A stretch of DNA of 64,000 bases, taken from assembly GCF_023205015.1 (NCBI RefSeq), contig NZ_CP096258.1, positions 1,426,001-1,490,000 on the forward strand, written 5' to 3'. This document shows, in pieces, positions 28,754 through 38,131 of this stretch. The number at the start of each line of letters is the position of its first letter. Positions within the stretch are counted from its first letter, which is position 1. Position numbers and translations under genes: made by a program. The notes beneath the pieces are model-generated. The model saw only the letters and a program-made list of their open reading frames with translations. It searched no databases and had not been told where the DNA came from. Source of the DNA: Providencia rettgeri. Its GTDB lineage: Bacteria > Pseudomonadota > Gammaproteobacteria > Enterobacterales > Enterobacteriaceae.

Positions 28754-31700
28754 ATGAGCCAAGAATATACAGAAGATAAACATATCAAATTTAAAAAACT
28801 AAGTAGCGGAAGACGGCTATTAGAGGTTATTTTGCTCGCAATATGCTTGAGCGCTCTCTTCTTAATGGTGGCTTTATTGAGCTTCAGCCCTTCTGATCCA
28901 AGCTGGTCACAAACGACTTGGAATGCCCCTGTACAGAATCTAGGAGGGAGTGTTGGTTCATGGAGTGCAGATATCCTTTTCTCTGCTTTTGGTATTCTTG
29001 CATTTGCAATCCCTCCATTATTGCTTTTAGGGTGTTGGGCGATTTTCCAATATGAAAGTCAACGCCGATATATTGACTTTTTCTCTTTATCATTAAGATT
29101 AATTGGTGGGCTAGCACTTATTTTATCCTCTTGTGGTCTCGCGGCTCTCAATTTTGACGACTTGCCTAACTTCGCCTCTGGCGGTGTGATTGGCAGCGTA
29201 TTTAGTAGTGCAATTATGCCGTGGTTCAATTCATTAGGTGCCACTTTAGCATTACTGTTTTTATGGGCGATAAGCTTTACGCTGTTTACTGGGTGGTCAT
29301 GGCTTACCATTGCAGAAAAAATTGGTGCTGCCGTTCTTCTCCCGATCACGTTGCTAACAAATCGAGCAAGGGGAGACGATTTAGATGATTATGATTACGA
29401 TGTTGAAGAAACTGAAGGGGCTTTACAGCGTGCGCAAGAAGCGGAACACAGAGCCAATGATGATCTAGAACATCTTGATGTAGATGATGTTTTATTTTCC
29501 GCCCCCACAGTGACGGAATTAGTCACAGAAGTCGCCCCAACAACGGAAAAAGTGACGAGCGAAGCGATTACAGCGCCAGAAAGTCCAATCCCTTCGGTCA
29601 ATCAAAATGAATTAGAACAAGATCCAGTACCCACTTTCTCGACAGTTGATGAACCGAGTACATATCATTTTGAAGTACCAGAAGATTACCAACCTAAGCT
29701 CAGCGCTGGTTTTGACGCAATATCAGAAACAGCTTCAGAAACAGCGAATGAGCCGTTAGTTCAATCGTCTGCGTATGTTGCACCAGAAGAATCGATGTTT
29801 GGTGTTCATCATAATCAACAAACAGAGCCTCAAAAACAGGATAACATCGCTTCTCCAAAGTATTCGAATAATCAGGTAACATCTGTTAATCAAGCGGCAT
29901 TTGAACCACAGGCGACATCAGTGCCATCACTTGATCCTTCAAATATCACGCAAAACATTATTCCGTCATCTGTTACTGAAAGGGTTTCTAATCCTGCAGC
30001 ATTAGCGGCTGCGGGTATTTCAGTCGCGGCACTGGAGCGCCATGCCCAAGTTAAACAAAATATGGAGCCAGAGCTTCCGCGACCTAATCCTGTTCGCTTA
30101 CCGACGCGTCGTGAATTATATGGCATTCGCATTCCTTCGTTACGTGATGCAGAACTACAACGGCGTGAAGAAGAGGCTTCTAAACGTGAGCAGGTATATC
30201 AGCAGTGGTCTACGAGTGAAGTTGACGAACCTGCAATTGATGATGAAGCGCAACAAGACGAATTACTACGAGCGCAGTTTTTAGAACAGCAACGCGAACG
30301 TTATGGTGACGTTGATGAAACTGATTATGAGGCGCCGTTAAATAGCGGATATTCTGATGAAAACCAATGGCAAAATGAGCCAATGGCAGAAAATAAAGCC
30401 AGTGCATTTACGCAGCCAGCGATTGAACATCGCTGGGCGTCGACGTCACCATTATCCAATAATATTCATACTATTCCAGAGCCTGAAGAAGCCCCAACAA
30501 CTGTGGATAACGGCTATCAGCCGCAGTTTACACAAGCACATTCTTCCCAAGAACAAGACGACTTTGAGCCTAAGATTGATTTAAGCAAAGAGTTCTCTGT
30601 ACTGGATAGCTTTACCCCTGTTGATGATTTGGTTGACAATGAGCCTGCTGACCCATTATTTATGCCGTCATTTAGTGCGACTTCCGTTCCACCGGAGGTT
30701 CCACAAAATAATGTTGTAGAAGGGCTTGGCAGCTCACCATCCGTAGCGCAAACTTTTGTGCAGCCACAGCAGCCACAGCAGCCACAGCAGCCACAGCAAG
30801 ATAGCTTATTCCACCCGTTCTTAGTGCGTAATGATCAACCATTACCAAAACCTACAACGCCAATGCCATCTCTTGATTTACTGGCTAGTCCACCAGCGCA
30901 AGAAGAGCCAGTGGATATGTTCAAACTAGAACAAACAGCAAGGCTGATTGAAGCAAGGCTAAATGATTATCGTGTTAAAGCTGAAGTCGTTGGGTTCTCT
31001 CCAGGGCCTGTCATTACTCGGTTTGAACTTGATTTAGCACCAGGAGTAAAAGCAGCGCGGATATCCACATTGTCACGTGACCTTGCTCGTTCATTATCAA
31101 CCGTAGCAGTACGCGTTGTCGAGGTGATACCAGGTAAACCATATGTGGGTCTTGAACTTCCTAATGAGAAACGGCAAACCGTTTATTTAAGTGAAGTTTT
31201 AGATTGTGATGACTTCCGTAAAAATTCGTCTCCACTGACAATCGTACTAGGTAAAGATATTGAAGGCGATCCTGTCGTTGCTGATTTAGCGAAAATGCCG
31301 CACTTACTCGTTGCAGGGACAACGGGCTCTGGTAAGTCTGTTGGGGTGAATGCGATGATCCTCAGTATCTTGTATAAAGCGAAACCCGAAGATGTCCGCT
31401 TTATCATGATTGACCCAAAAATGCTCGAATTATCCATTTATGAAGGTATCCCACATCTATTGACGGAAGTGGTTACTGACATGAAAGACGCAGCAAATGC
31501 CTTGCGTTGGTGTGTGAATGAAATGGAACGTCGTTATAAATTGATGTCTGCGTTAGGGGTACGTAACCTCGCGGGTTATAACGAGCGCATCAAAGCGGCA
31601 GAAGAAATGGGGCGGCCAATCCCTGATCCACATTGGAAACCCGGAGATAGCATGGATGTCGAACATCCAATGTTGAAAAAAGAACCTTACATTGTCGTCA

Positions 31701-32338
31701 TGGTCGATGAGTTTGCTGATTTGATGATGACAGCGGGTAAAAAAGTGGAAGAGTTAATTGCACGATTAGCACAAAAAGCGCGTGCAGCAGGCATTCACTT
31801 GGTATTGGCAACTCAACGGCCATCGGTTGATATTATTACAGGGTTAATCAAAGCGAATATTCCAACGCGAATTGCTTTTACGGTATCCAGTAAGATTGAC
31901 TCACGCACGATCCTTGACCAAGGCGGCGCGGAGTCTTTACTTGGTATGGGGGATATGCTGTATTTGCCACCTAACTCTTCAATACCTGTGCGGGTACACG
32001 GTGCATTTGTTCGTGACCAAGAGGTTCATGCGGTTGTGAATGATTGGAAAGCTCGCGGTAAACCACAATATATTGATAGCATTACCACCTGTAGCGATGA
32101 TAGCGAAGGTGGTGGTTACGATAGTGGCGGCGAAGAGCTCGACCCACTATTCGACCAAGCAGTTGAATTTGTTGTTGAGAAACAACGCGTTTCCATTTCT
32201 GGGGTCCAACGTCAATTCAGGATAGGCTATAACCGAGCTGCAAGAATTGTTGAGCAAATGGAAATCCAAGGTATTGTCAGTGAGCAAGGGCACAATGGTA
32301 ACCGTGAAGTTCTTGCACCTCCGTCAATGGGACATTAA
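28754..32338 (+). CDS. ftsK: DNA translocase FtsK
   Basis: A 1194-residue cell-division protein that pumps DNA at the septum and activates XerCD at dif. The first 210 residues hold four membrane helices that bind the divisome. A long acidic, Pro/Gln-rich linker (about 210-700) follows, ending in a tract of Pro-Gln-Gln repeats. The motor has Walker A AGTTGSGKSVGVNAM and Walker B PYIVVMVDEFADLMM. The C-terminal winged-helix gamma domain (SISGVQRQFRIGYNRAARIVEQM) reads KOPS. The linker is about 130 residues shorter than in E. coli. Confidence 0.96.
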   Translation: MSQEYTEDKHIKFKKLSSGRRLLEVILLAICLSALFLMVALLSFSPSDPSWSQTTWNAPVQNLGGSVGSWSADILFSAFGILAFAIPPLLLLGCWAIFQYESQRRYIDFFSLSLRLIGGLALILSSCGLAALNFDDLPNFASGGVIGSVFSSAIMPWFNSLGATLALLFLWAISFTLFTGWSWLTIAEKIGAAVLLPITLLTNRARGDDLDDYDYDVEETEGALQRAQEAEHRANDDLEHLDVDDVLFSAPTVTELVTEVAPTTEKVTSEAITAPESPIPSVNQNELEQDPVPTFSTVDEPSTYHFEVPEDYQPKLSAGFDAISETASETANEPLVQSSAYVAPEESMFGVHHNQQTEPQKQDNIASPKYSNNQVTSVNQAAFEPQATSVPSLDPSNITQNIIPSSVTERVSNPAALAAAGISVAALERHAQVKQNMEPELPRPNPVRLPTRRELYGIRIPSLRDAELQRREEEASKREQVYQQWSTSEVDEPAIDDEAQQDELLRAQFLEQQRERYGDVDETDYEAPLNSGYSDENQWQNEPMAENKASAFTQPAIEHRWASTSPLSNNIHTIPEPEEAPTTVDNGYQPQFTQAHSSQEQDDFEPKIDLSKEFSVLDSFTPVDDLVDNEPADPLFMPSFSATSVPPEVPQNNVVEGLGSSPSVAQTFVQPQQPQQPQQPQQDSLFHPFLVRNDQPLPKPTTPMPSLDLLASPPAQEEPVDMFKLEQTARLIEARLNDYRVKAEVVGFSPGPVITRFELDLAPGVKAARISTLSRDLARSLSTVAVRVVEVIPGKPYVGLELPNEKRQTVYLSEVLDCDDFRKNSSPLTIVLGKDIEGDPVVADLAKMPHLLVAGTTGSGKSVGVNAMILSILYKAKPEDVRFIMIDPKMLELSIYEGIPHLLTEVVTDMKDAANALRWCVNEMERRYKLMSALGVRNLAGYNERIKAAEEMGRPIPDPHWKPGDSMDVEHPMLKKEPYIVVMVDEFADLMMTAGKKVEELIARLAQKARAAGIHLVLATQRPSVDIITGLIKANIPTRIAFTVSSKIDSRTILDQGGAESLLGMGDMLYLPPNSSIPVRVHGAFVRDQEVHAVVNDWKARGKPQYIDSITTCSDDSEGGGYDSGGEELDPLFDQAVEFVVEKQRVSISGVQRQFRIGYNRAARIVEQMEIQGIVSEQGHNGNREVLAPPSMGH
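30761..30798 (+). repeat. 9-bp tandem repeat in the ftsK linker
   Basis: Four near-perfect copies of CAGCCACAG, coding for the Gln-Pro-Gln tract in the linker. Such a microsatellite can change length in frame. Confidence 0.85.
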
Positions 32339-32427
32339 TAATTTTAGTGTGCTAATTGCTGGTTTAATTTAAGGGGTGTATAAAGACGTAACACCTCTTA
32401 TGGTAATAATTTTAAGGTCTTTCATCG

Positions 32428-33048
32428 ATGAAAAAAATGATGTTATTGGGTGCGTTAGCCCTGAGTTTACATATTGGCCAAGTATTTGCGGACGCAAGCC
32501 AAGACCTTCAAGAACGTTTAAATAAGGTCAATAGCTTTCAAGCTAGCTTTTCACAAAAGGTGACGAGCCCAGAAGGTGATTTGATTCAAGAAGGTGTTGG
32601 GGATTTATGGCTTGAGCGGCCAAATTTATTTAATTGGAACATGACATCACCGGATGAAAGTGTACTTGTGTCAGATGGAAAAAACTTGTGGTTTTATAAC
32701 CCGTTCGTAGAACAAGTGACCGTGACTAACTTAGCGGATGCCACGCAGGATACGCCATTTTTACTGATTACGCGTAACGACCCGAAAGATTGGAAACAGT
32801 ACTCAATCATTCAGCAGGGAAATACGTTTGATTTAAAACCAAAGCAAACTAGTGGAACTTTAAAGCGTTTCTCGATTACGGTTTCTCCCGAAGGGACGAT
32901 TGAGCAATTTTCAGCAGTTGAGCAAGATGGCCAAACGAGTGCTTATCAATTAAAAGAGCAGAAAAATGGTCGCGTTGATGCAAGTAAATTCAAATTTACA
33001 GTACCAAAAGGCGTCACTTTAGATGACCAGCGCTCAAACGCAAAATAA
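32428..33048 (+). CDS. lolA: Outer-membrane lipoprotein carrier protein LolA
   Basis: A 206-residue periplasmic chaperone. The signal peptide (MKKMMLLGALALSLHIGQVFA) is cleaved before DASQDLQERL. The mature part has FQASFSQKVTSPEGDLIQEGVGDLWLERPNLFNW and LVSDGKNLWFYNPFVEQVT, the half-barrel that shields lipoprotein acyl chains between LolCDE and LolB. It lies between ftsK and rarA, as in E. coli. Confidence 0.95.
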   Translation: MKKMMLLGALALSLHIGQVFADASQDLQERLNKVNSFQASFSQKVTSPEGDLIQEGVGDLWLERPNLFNWNMTSPDESVLVSDGKNLWFYNPFVEQVTVTNLADATQDTPFLLITRNDPKDWKQYSIIQQGNTFDLKPKQTSGTLKRFSITVSPEGTIEQFSAVEQDGQTSAYQLKEQKNGRVDASKFKFTVPKGVTLDDQRSNAK

Positions 33049-33134
33049 GCTTGATTAGAGAAAATATTAGCCAGCAACAGTCGTGCTTGTTGGTTAATAA
33101 ATAAGATATTTTAAGTGGTAAAAAAGAGGATATA

Positions 33135-34478
33135 GTGGGTAACCTGTCTCTTGATTTTTCGCAGAATGAATTTCAACCTTTAGCAGCAAGAATGCGGCCT
33201 GAAACCCTTGAGCAATATATTGGGCAAAAGCATTTATTGGCAGAGGGGAAACCGTTGCCACGTGCGATTAAAGCGGGTCATCTGCACTCCATGATTTTAT
33301 GGGGACCGCCAGGAACAGGTAAAACAACGCTTGCTGAAATTATTGGTCATTATGCACAAGCCGATATTGAACGTATTTCAGCAGTCACCTCTGGTATTAA
33401 AGAGATTCGAGAATCTATTGAAAAAGCTCGGCAAAATCGTAGTGCAGGGCGAAGAACCATTTTATTTGTGGATGAGGTTCATCGTTTTAATAAAAGCCAG
33501 CAAGATGCATTTTTACCGCATATAGAAGATGGCACGATCACCTTTATAGGTGCGACAACAGAAAACCCATCATTTGAATTAAACTCTGCATTGTTATCAC
33601 GTGCTAGGGTGTATTTGCTTAAATCTCTTGAAGAGAATGATATTGAACAGGTATTGTTGCAAGCACTGGCTGACGCCTCTCGTGGCCTTGGTGGGCAAAA
33701 TATTGTTCTACCCGATAGCACACGTAAAATGGTCGCTCAGTTGGTTAATGGGGATGCTAGGCGTTCATTAAATCTGCTGGAAATGATGGCAGATATGGCC
33801 GAAGCTGACACTCAAGGGCAGCGCGTTTTAACCACGGATTTATTAAAAGAGGTTAGTGGTGAGCGTACTGCTCGGTTTGATAACAAAGGCGACCGCTATT
33901 ACGACTTAATTTCTGCTTTGCATAAGTCTATTAGGGGCTCAGCACCAGATGCCGCACTGTACTGGTTTGCAAGGATCATCACTGCGGGGGGGGATCCACT
34001 GTATGTTGCTCGCCGATTGCTTGCCATTGCATCAGAAGATGTGGGGAATGCAGACCCCCGGGCGATGCAAGTGGCTATTTCAGCGTGGGATTGTTTTACG
34101 CGAGTAGGGCCCGCGGAGGGCGAGAGGGCGATTGCTCAAGCCATTGTTTATTTAGCTTGTGCGCCGAAAAGTAACGCTGTGTATACCGCCTATAAAGCAG
34201 CGATTAAAGATGCACAAATGCAGCCAGATTACGATGTGCCGGAACATCTTCGAAATGCCCCAACTAAACTATTAAAAGAGATGGGGGCAGGGAAAGAATA
34301 TCGCTATGCGCATGATGAACCCAACGCTTATGCGGCAGGGGAAAACTATTTCCCTGAAGCGATGCAAACAACACGTTATTATTACCCGACAAAACGGGGT
34401 CAAGAAAGCAAGTTTGCTGAAAAACTAGACTGGTTAGCCCAACAGGATCAAATTAGCACCACAAAACGCTATCGCTAA
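33135..34478 (+). CDS. rarA: Replication-associated recombination protein RarA
   Basis: A 447-residue AAA+ clamp-loader-like ATPase (MgsA/WRNIP1 family) acting at stalled forks. Walker A is GPPGTGKTT, Walker B FVDEVHRF and sensor 1 IGATTENPSFE. The C-terminal tetramer domain contains RGSAPDAALYWFARIITAGGDP. It starts with GTG after an AGAGGA ribosome site; the GTG start and MGNLSLDFS are as expected for the family. Confidence 0.95.
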   Translation: MGNLSLDFSQNEFQPLAARMRPETLEQYIGQKHLLAEGKPLPRAIKAGHLHSMILWGPPGTGKTTLAEIIGHYAQADIERISAVTSGIKEIRESIEKARQNRSAGRRTILFVDEVHRFNKSQQDAFLPHIEDGTITFIGATTENPSFELNSALLSRARVYLLKSLEENDIEQVLLQALADASRGLGGQNIVLPDSTRKMVAQLVNGDARRSLNLLEMMADMAEADTQGQRVLTTDLLKEVSGERTARFDNKGDRYYDLISALHKSIRGSAPDAALYWFARIITAGGDPLYVARRLLAIASEDVGNADPRAMQVAISAWDCFTRVGPAEGERAIAQAIVYLACAPKSNAVYTAYKAAIKDAQMQPDYDVPEHLRNAPTKLLKEMGAGKEYRYAHDEPNAYAAGENYFPEAMQTTRYYYPTKRGQESKFAEKLDWLAQQDQISTTKRYR

Positions 34479-34586
34479 ACTGGGCAATGCGGTAAGGTTA
34501 TATAGCGAAATACTTTATTTTATTTGTCGTGCTGGAATGCACCTCAAAAAGTATCATTAATTACTCACAATAATCACAGGATAAGC

Positions 34587-35879
34587 ATGCTCGATCCCAA
34601 TTTACTGCGTACGGAGCTAGACGCGGTTGCTGAAAAACTGGCTCGCAGGGGTTTTACCCTTGATGTGGAAAAGCTGCGTGAATTAGAAGAACGCCGTAAA
34701 GTTTTACAAGTTGAAACTGAAACCCTGCAAGCAGACCGTAACTCGCGATCGAAAACTATTGGTGCGGCGAAGGCTCGTGGTGAAGATATCGAACCATTAC
34801 GTCTGGAAGTTAACCAATTAGGCGAAAAATTGGATTCTGCAAAAGCGGAGTTAGATAAGCTGCAACAAGAAATCCGTGATATTGCTTTAAGTATCCCGAA
34901 TATTCCAGATGACCAAGTACCTGATGGTAAAGATGATTCTGACAACGTTGAGGTTGCACGTTGGGGTGAACCTCGTCAGTATGATTTCGAAGTTAAAGAC
35001 CATGTCAGTCTTGGTGAGTTATCTGGTGGCTTAGATTTCCCAGCTGCGGTAAAACTGACAGGTGCACGTTTTGTTGTTATGAAAGGGCAAATTGCTCGCA
35101 TGCACCGTGCATTGGCACAATTCATGCTTGATTTGCATACTGAACAACATGGTTACCAAGAGTTGTATGTTCCGTATTTAGTCAACCATGACACGCTGTA
35201 TGGAACTGGCCAATTACCAAAGTTTGGTGAAGATTTATTTCATACTAAACCACTGGAAGAAGAAGCTGACAGCAGTACTTATGCGTTGATCCCAACTGCT
35301 GAAGTACCTGTGACTAACTTGGTTCGTGATGAAATTTTAGATGAAGATTCACTTCCTCTGAAAATGACGGCACATACGCCTTGCTTCCGTTCTGAAGCGG
35401 GATCTTATGGTCGTGATACACGCGGTTTGATCCGTATGCATCAATTTGACAAAGTTGAGTTAGTGCAAATTGTTCATCCAGAAAAATCTATGGATGCACT
35501 GGAAGAGCTAACTGGCCATGCTGAAAAAGTGTTGCAATTACTGAACTTACCTTATCGTAAAGTGATTTTATGCACCGGTGATATTGGCTTTGGTTCACGT
35601 AAAACTTATGACTTAGAAGTGTGGTTACCAGCACAAAATACATATCGTGAAATTTCATCTTGTTCAAACATGTGGGATTTCCAAGCACGACGTATGCAAG
35701 CACGCTTCCGCGGTAAGAGTGATAAGAAAACACAACTTGTTCATACTCTGAATGGTTCTGGTTTAGCCGTTGGTCGTACATTGGTGGCGATTTTAGAAAA
35801 CTACCAATTAGCTGATGGCCGTATTGAAGTTCCAGAAGTATTGCGCCCATACATGAAAGGGTTAGAGTTTATCGGTTAA
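34587..35879 (+). CDS. serS: Serine-tRNA ligase
   Basis: A 430-residue class II synthetase, exactly the E. coli length. An N-terminal antiparallel coiled coil (about residues 27-100) binds the long variable arm of tRNA-Ser. Motif 2 is CFRSEAGSYGRDTRGLIRMHQF and motif 3 is GSGLAVGRTLVAILE. The frame is open 63 bp further upstream, but the ATG at 34587 after CACAGGATAAGC gives MLDPNLLRTE, the conserved start. Confidence 0.97.
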   Translation: MLDPNLLRTELDAVAEKLARRGFTLDVEKLRELEERRKVLQVETETLQADRNSRSKTIGAAKARGEDIEPLRLEVNQLGEKLDSAKAELDKLQQEIRDIALSIPNIPDDQVPDGKDDSDNVEVARWGEPRQYDFEVKDHVSLGELSGGLDFPAAVKLTGARFVVMKGQIARMHRALAQFMLDLHTEQHGYQELYVPYLVNHDTLYGTGQLPKFGEDLFHTKPLEEEADSSTYALIPTAEVPVTNLVRDEILDEDSLPLKMTAHTPCFRSEAGSYGRDTRGLIRMHQFDKVELVQIVHPEKSMDALEELTGHAEKVLQLLNLPYRKVILCTGDIGFGSRKTYDLEVWLPAQNTYREISSCSNMWDFQARRMQARFRGKSDKKTQLVHTLNGSGLAVGRTLVAILENYQLADGRIEVPEVLRPYMKGLEFIG

Positions 35880-35901
35880 TTACTCATTAACCTAAATATA
35901 G

Positions 35902-35932
35902 ACCGCGGCTAGTGATAGCTGCGGTTTTTTTT
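35902..35932 (+). terminator. serS terminator
   Basis: ACCGCGGCTA and TAGCTGCGGT pair with a small bulge around GTGA, followed by eight T residues. Confidence 0.88.
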
Positions 35933-35952
35933 AACTTATTAAATAACGTAAT

Positions 35953-35979
35953 AAAAAAAGGGAAAGCATTTGCTTTCCC
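35953..35979 (-). terminator. Terminator of the BPSS1780-family gene
   Basis: GGGAAAGC and GCTTTCCC pair around ATTT; seven A residues precede it, giving a U-tract on the minus strand. Confidence 0.85.
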
Positions 35980-36013
35980 TTAGAGAATGACAGAATAACA
36001 GCGTTATTCGAAC

Positions 36014-36820
36014 CTATTTTACTTGTGAGAAAAACAGGCTACGGTAGCTGCTGTAATAGCAAACATACATAATTGGCATAGAAACTAATAAACCTAAACC
36101 TAATGGAATAACTGAAATTATCATTAAGATAGAGATAACGATAAAGAACAGAATACCTGGCAGGATGTTTTTCTTAACGGCTTGTAAGCTTGCAGAAATT
36201 GCAGCGCCAACAGTGAAATCATGGTTCATCACTAATGCAGGAGCAAACCAAGTTAAGGCTGTACCCACTAATGCTGCAATGGCCATTATGATGATTGCAA
36301 AGAAGAATGTACCTGAAGAGGCAAGGATAGCTGCATCAGATGGTGAACCATATTGGTTGCTTTCCATCAGTAAACCGAACATTGCAGAACCACCGATAAT
36401 AAATGCGATGATCATTCCTACTAAGTTAGCAGCAAAGTTGATTGCTCCAACGGCAAATAGGGTACCAAATTTATTTTGGAAGCCTGCAAATAATAAGCCG
36501 ATTTCTGCTTGACCTGTTTTACGTTGATTTTCACTGATAGCAATAATACCACCGATAAAAATAGGTGTAATAAATGTAATTAATAAATTTAAGAATGGGA
36601 TCATTGAAATGATAAAGATCACAGCAAACAGAACAATGTTAATCAAGATCCACATTCCCAGTTTTTCTTTAACGAGAGACCATGATTGGCTGATCCAGTT
36701 AACACCTTCGCCTGCATCTACTGCACGCGGTTCTGCGTGAAAAACAAATGTATCAGCTTGAGTTTGCGCATTAATTGTAGGTGCAGGGTTGTTATCTGCA
36801 CTGAAGTTTTCATTATTCAT
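36014..36820 (-). CDS. BPSS1780-family membrane protein
   Basis: A 268-residue inner-membrane protein. After a polar, Asn/Thr/Ala-rich N-terminus comes the sequence VDAGEGVNWISQSWSLVKEKLGMWILI, which I associate with the BPSS1780 family, and then five or six hydrophobic helices. The function of the family is unknown. It stands alone between serS and pflA with its own terminator; E. coli has other genes here. Confidence 0.7.
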   Translation of the reverse strand: MNNENFSADNNPAPTINAQTQADTFVFHAEPRAVDAGEGVNWISQSWSLVKEKLGMWILINIVLFAVIFIISMIPFLNLLITFITPIFIGGIIAISENQRKTGQAEIGLLFAGFQNKFGTLFAVGAINFAANLVGMIIAFIIGGSAMFGLLMESNQYGSPSDAAILASSGTFFFAIIIMAIAALVGTALTWFAPALVMNHDFTVGAAISASLQAVKKNILPGILFFIVISILMIISVIPLGLGLLVSMPIMYVCYYSSYRSLFFSQVK

Positions 36821-37188
36821 AATAAAAAAGGAACCTGTTAGTCGTAGTGAATTAGCGATTAATTATTATTAATAAGTTTTTTGAGCTTATACTCATTCTT
36901 GTAACTTATCGGCGGTAGTATGCAGATAAGTTAGCTTATTATAAAGCAGACTATTCTGGTAAGGTATTTTTGATTAAAATTTTCTTGTATAAAATATTTT
37001 TATCGTGATAAGACAATTATCTATATACTTTTTAGTTTGCTTGCTCAATCTTGCTGTACATATAATTAATATCAGCAAGAATTATTAGAACATAAATATA
37101 AAAATATTCAGTTAGCTGGTATTGGGCTGGTAGGATATAAAAAGGCAGTTACTCAGATAATTGGCTATTTAGCACTGTTCAAATAAAG
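36821..37188. other. Spacer between the BPSS1780 gene and pflA
   Basis: About 370 bp of AT-rich sequence with the promoter of the upstream-facing membrane gene. An 8-bp inverted repeat (TCTTGCTG at 37049, CAGCAAGA at 37073) is present; its meaning is unclear. Confidence 0.5.
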
Positions 37189-37212
37189 CTGAGGCTCTAT
37201 AAAGAGCCTCAG
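37189..37212 (-). terminator. pflA terminator
   Basis: CTGAGGCTCT and AGAGCCTCAG pair around ATAA, and CTTTATTTG follows on the minus strand, 6 bp past the pflA stop. Confidence 0.85.
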
Positions 37213-37217
37213 ATTGG

Positions 37218-38003
37218 TTAGTACATCACTTTATGACCATAACTTTCTAGAATACTTTTAACTCGTTCCATCACTTCTTTTGATGGTGGTCTAACGCCAT
37301 CTAGTTTGTATTCTTCACCCATGGTTTCCCATTTGTGTTTACCGAGTTCATGGTAGGGGAGTAATTCAATTTTCTCGATATTTTTCATATCTTTGGTAAA
37401 TTCACCCAGTAAATGTACCGAATGGTCGTCATCGCTCCAACCTGGCACGACAACATAGCGTACCCAAGTTTTCTGGTTACGTTTGGCAAGGTAACGAGCA
37501 AATTCCAAAGTACGATGGTTAGAAACACCCACTAATTTTTGATGAATTTCATCATCGATTTGCTTTAAATCTAACATCACTAAGTCAGTGACATCCATCA
37601 GTTCATCAATCACTGGGTCGTAGCGGCGCACGAATCCATTGGTATCAAGGCAAGTATGAATATTTTCTTTTTTACAGGCACGGAACCAGTCACGTACAAA
37701 TTCAGCTTGTAAGATAGCTTCTCCGCCTGAGGCGGTAACACCACCACCTGTAGCATTCATAAAATGGCGATAGGTAACGGCCTCTTTCATTAATTCTTCG
37801 ACGGTAACGATGTTGCCACCGTGAGTGTCCCAAGTATCGCGGTTATGGCAATAGAGGCAGCGCATTAAACAACCTTGGAAAAATACAATGAAACGGATCC
37901 CAGGACCATCGACCGTTCCGCATGATTCAAATGAATGAATACGGCCGAGGGTTGCAGGCACTTCAGTTTTAGTGATATCAGTTGTTGTAATTGTATTGGC
38001 AGA
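37218..38003 (-). CDS. pflA: Pyruvate formate-lyase activating enzyme
   Basis: A 261-residue radical-SAM enzyme that installs the glycyl radical in PflB. The [4Fe-4S] motif is CLMRCLYC (CxxxCxxC), after RIHSFESCGTVDGPGIRFIVF. The radical-SAM Gly-rich segment GGGVTASGGEAIL is visible. The frame opens 48 bp earlier, but the ATG at 38003 has GGAGTACCTGCT in front and gives a near-normal N-terminus, about 15 residues longer than E. coli. Confidence 0.94.
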   Translation of the reverse strand, partial: SANTITTTDITKTEVPATLGRIHSFESCGTVDGPGIRFIVFFQGCLMRCLYCHNRDTWDTHGGNIVTVEELMKEAVTYRHFMNATGGGVTASGGEAILQAEFVRDWFRACKKENIHTCLDTNGFVRRYDPVIDELMDVTDLVMLDLKQIDDEIHQKLVGVSNHRTLEFARYLAKRNQKTWVRYVVVPGWSDDDHSVHLLGEFTKDMKNIEKIELLPYHELGKHKWETMGEEYKLDGVRPPSKEVMERVKSILESYGHKVMY

Positions 38004-38076
38004 CATAGCAGGTACTCCAAAATATCCGTCATACCGCAAACTGTAGAGCAAAAATATCGTTGCTGGTATAGATAAA

Positions 38077-38100
38077 AAGACCCCGTAAAGCGGGGTCTTT
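38077..38100 (-). terminator. pflB terminator
   Basis: AAAGACCCCG and CGGGGTCTTT pair around TAAAG, with TTTTATC following on the minus strand, between pflB and pflA. Confidence 0.9.
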
Positions 38101-38131
38101 AATTTACTTTATTTTAATGAGCTAATTATTA

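Noticed and set aside
30761..30798. The CAGCCACAG run as a CRISPR-like or regulatory repeat
   Set aside because: It is a coding microsatellite for the FtsK linker with no spacers.
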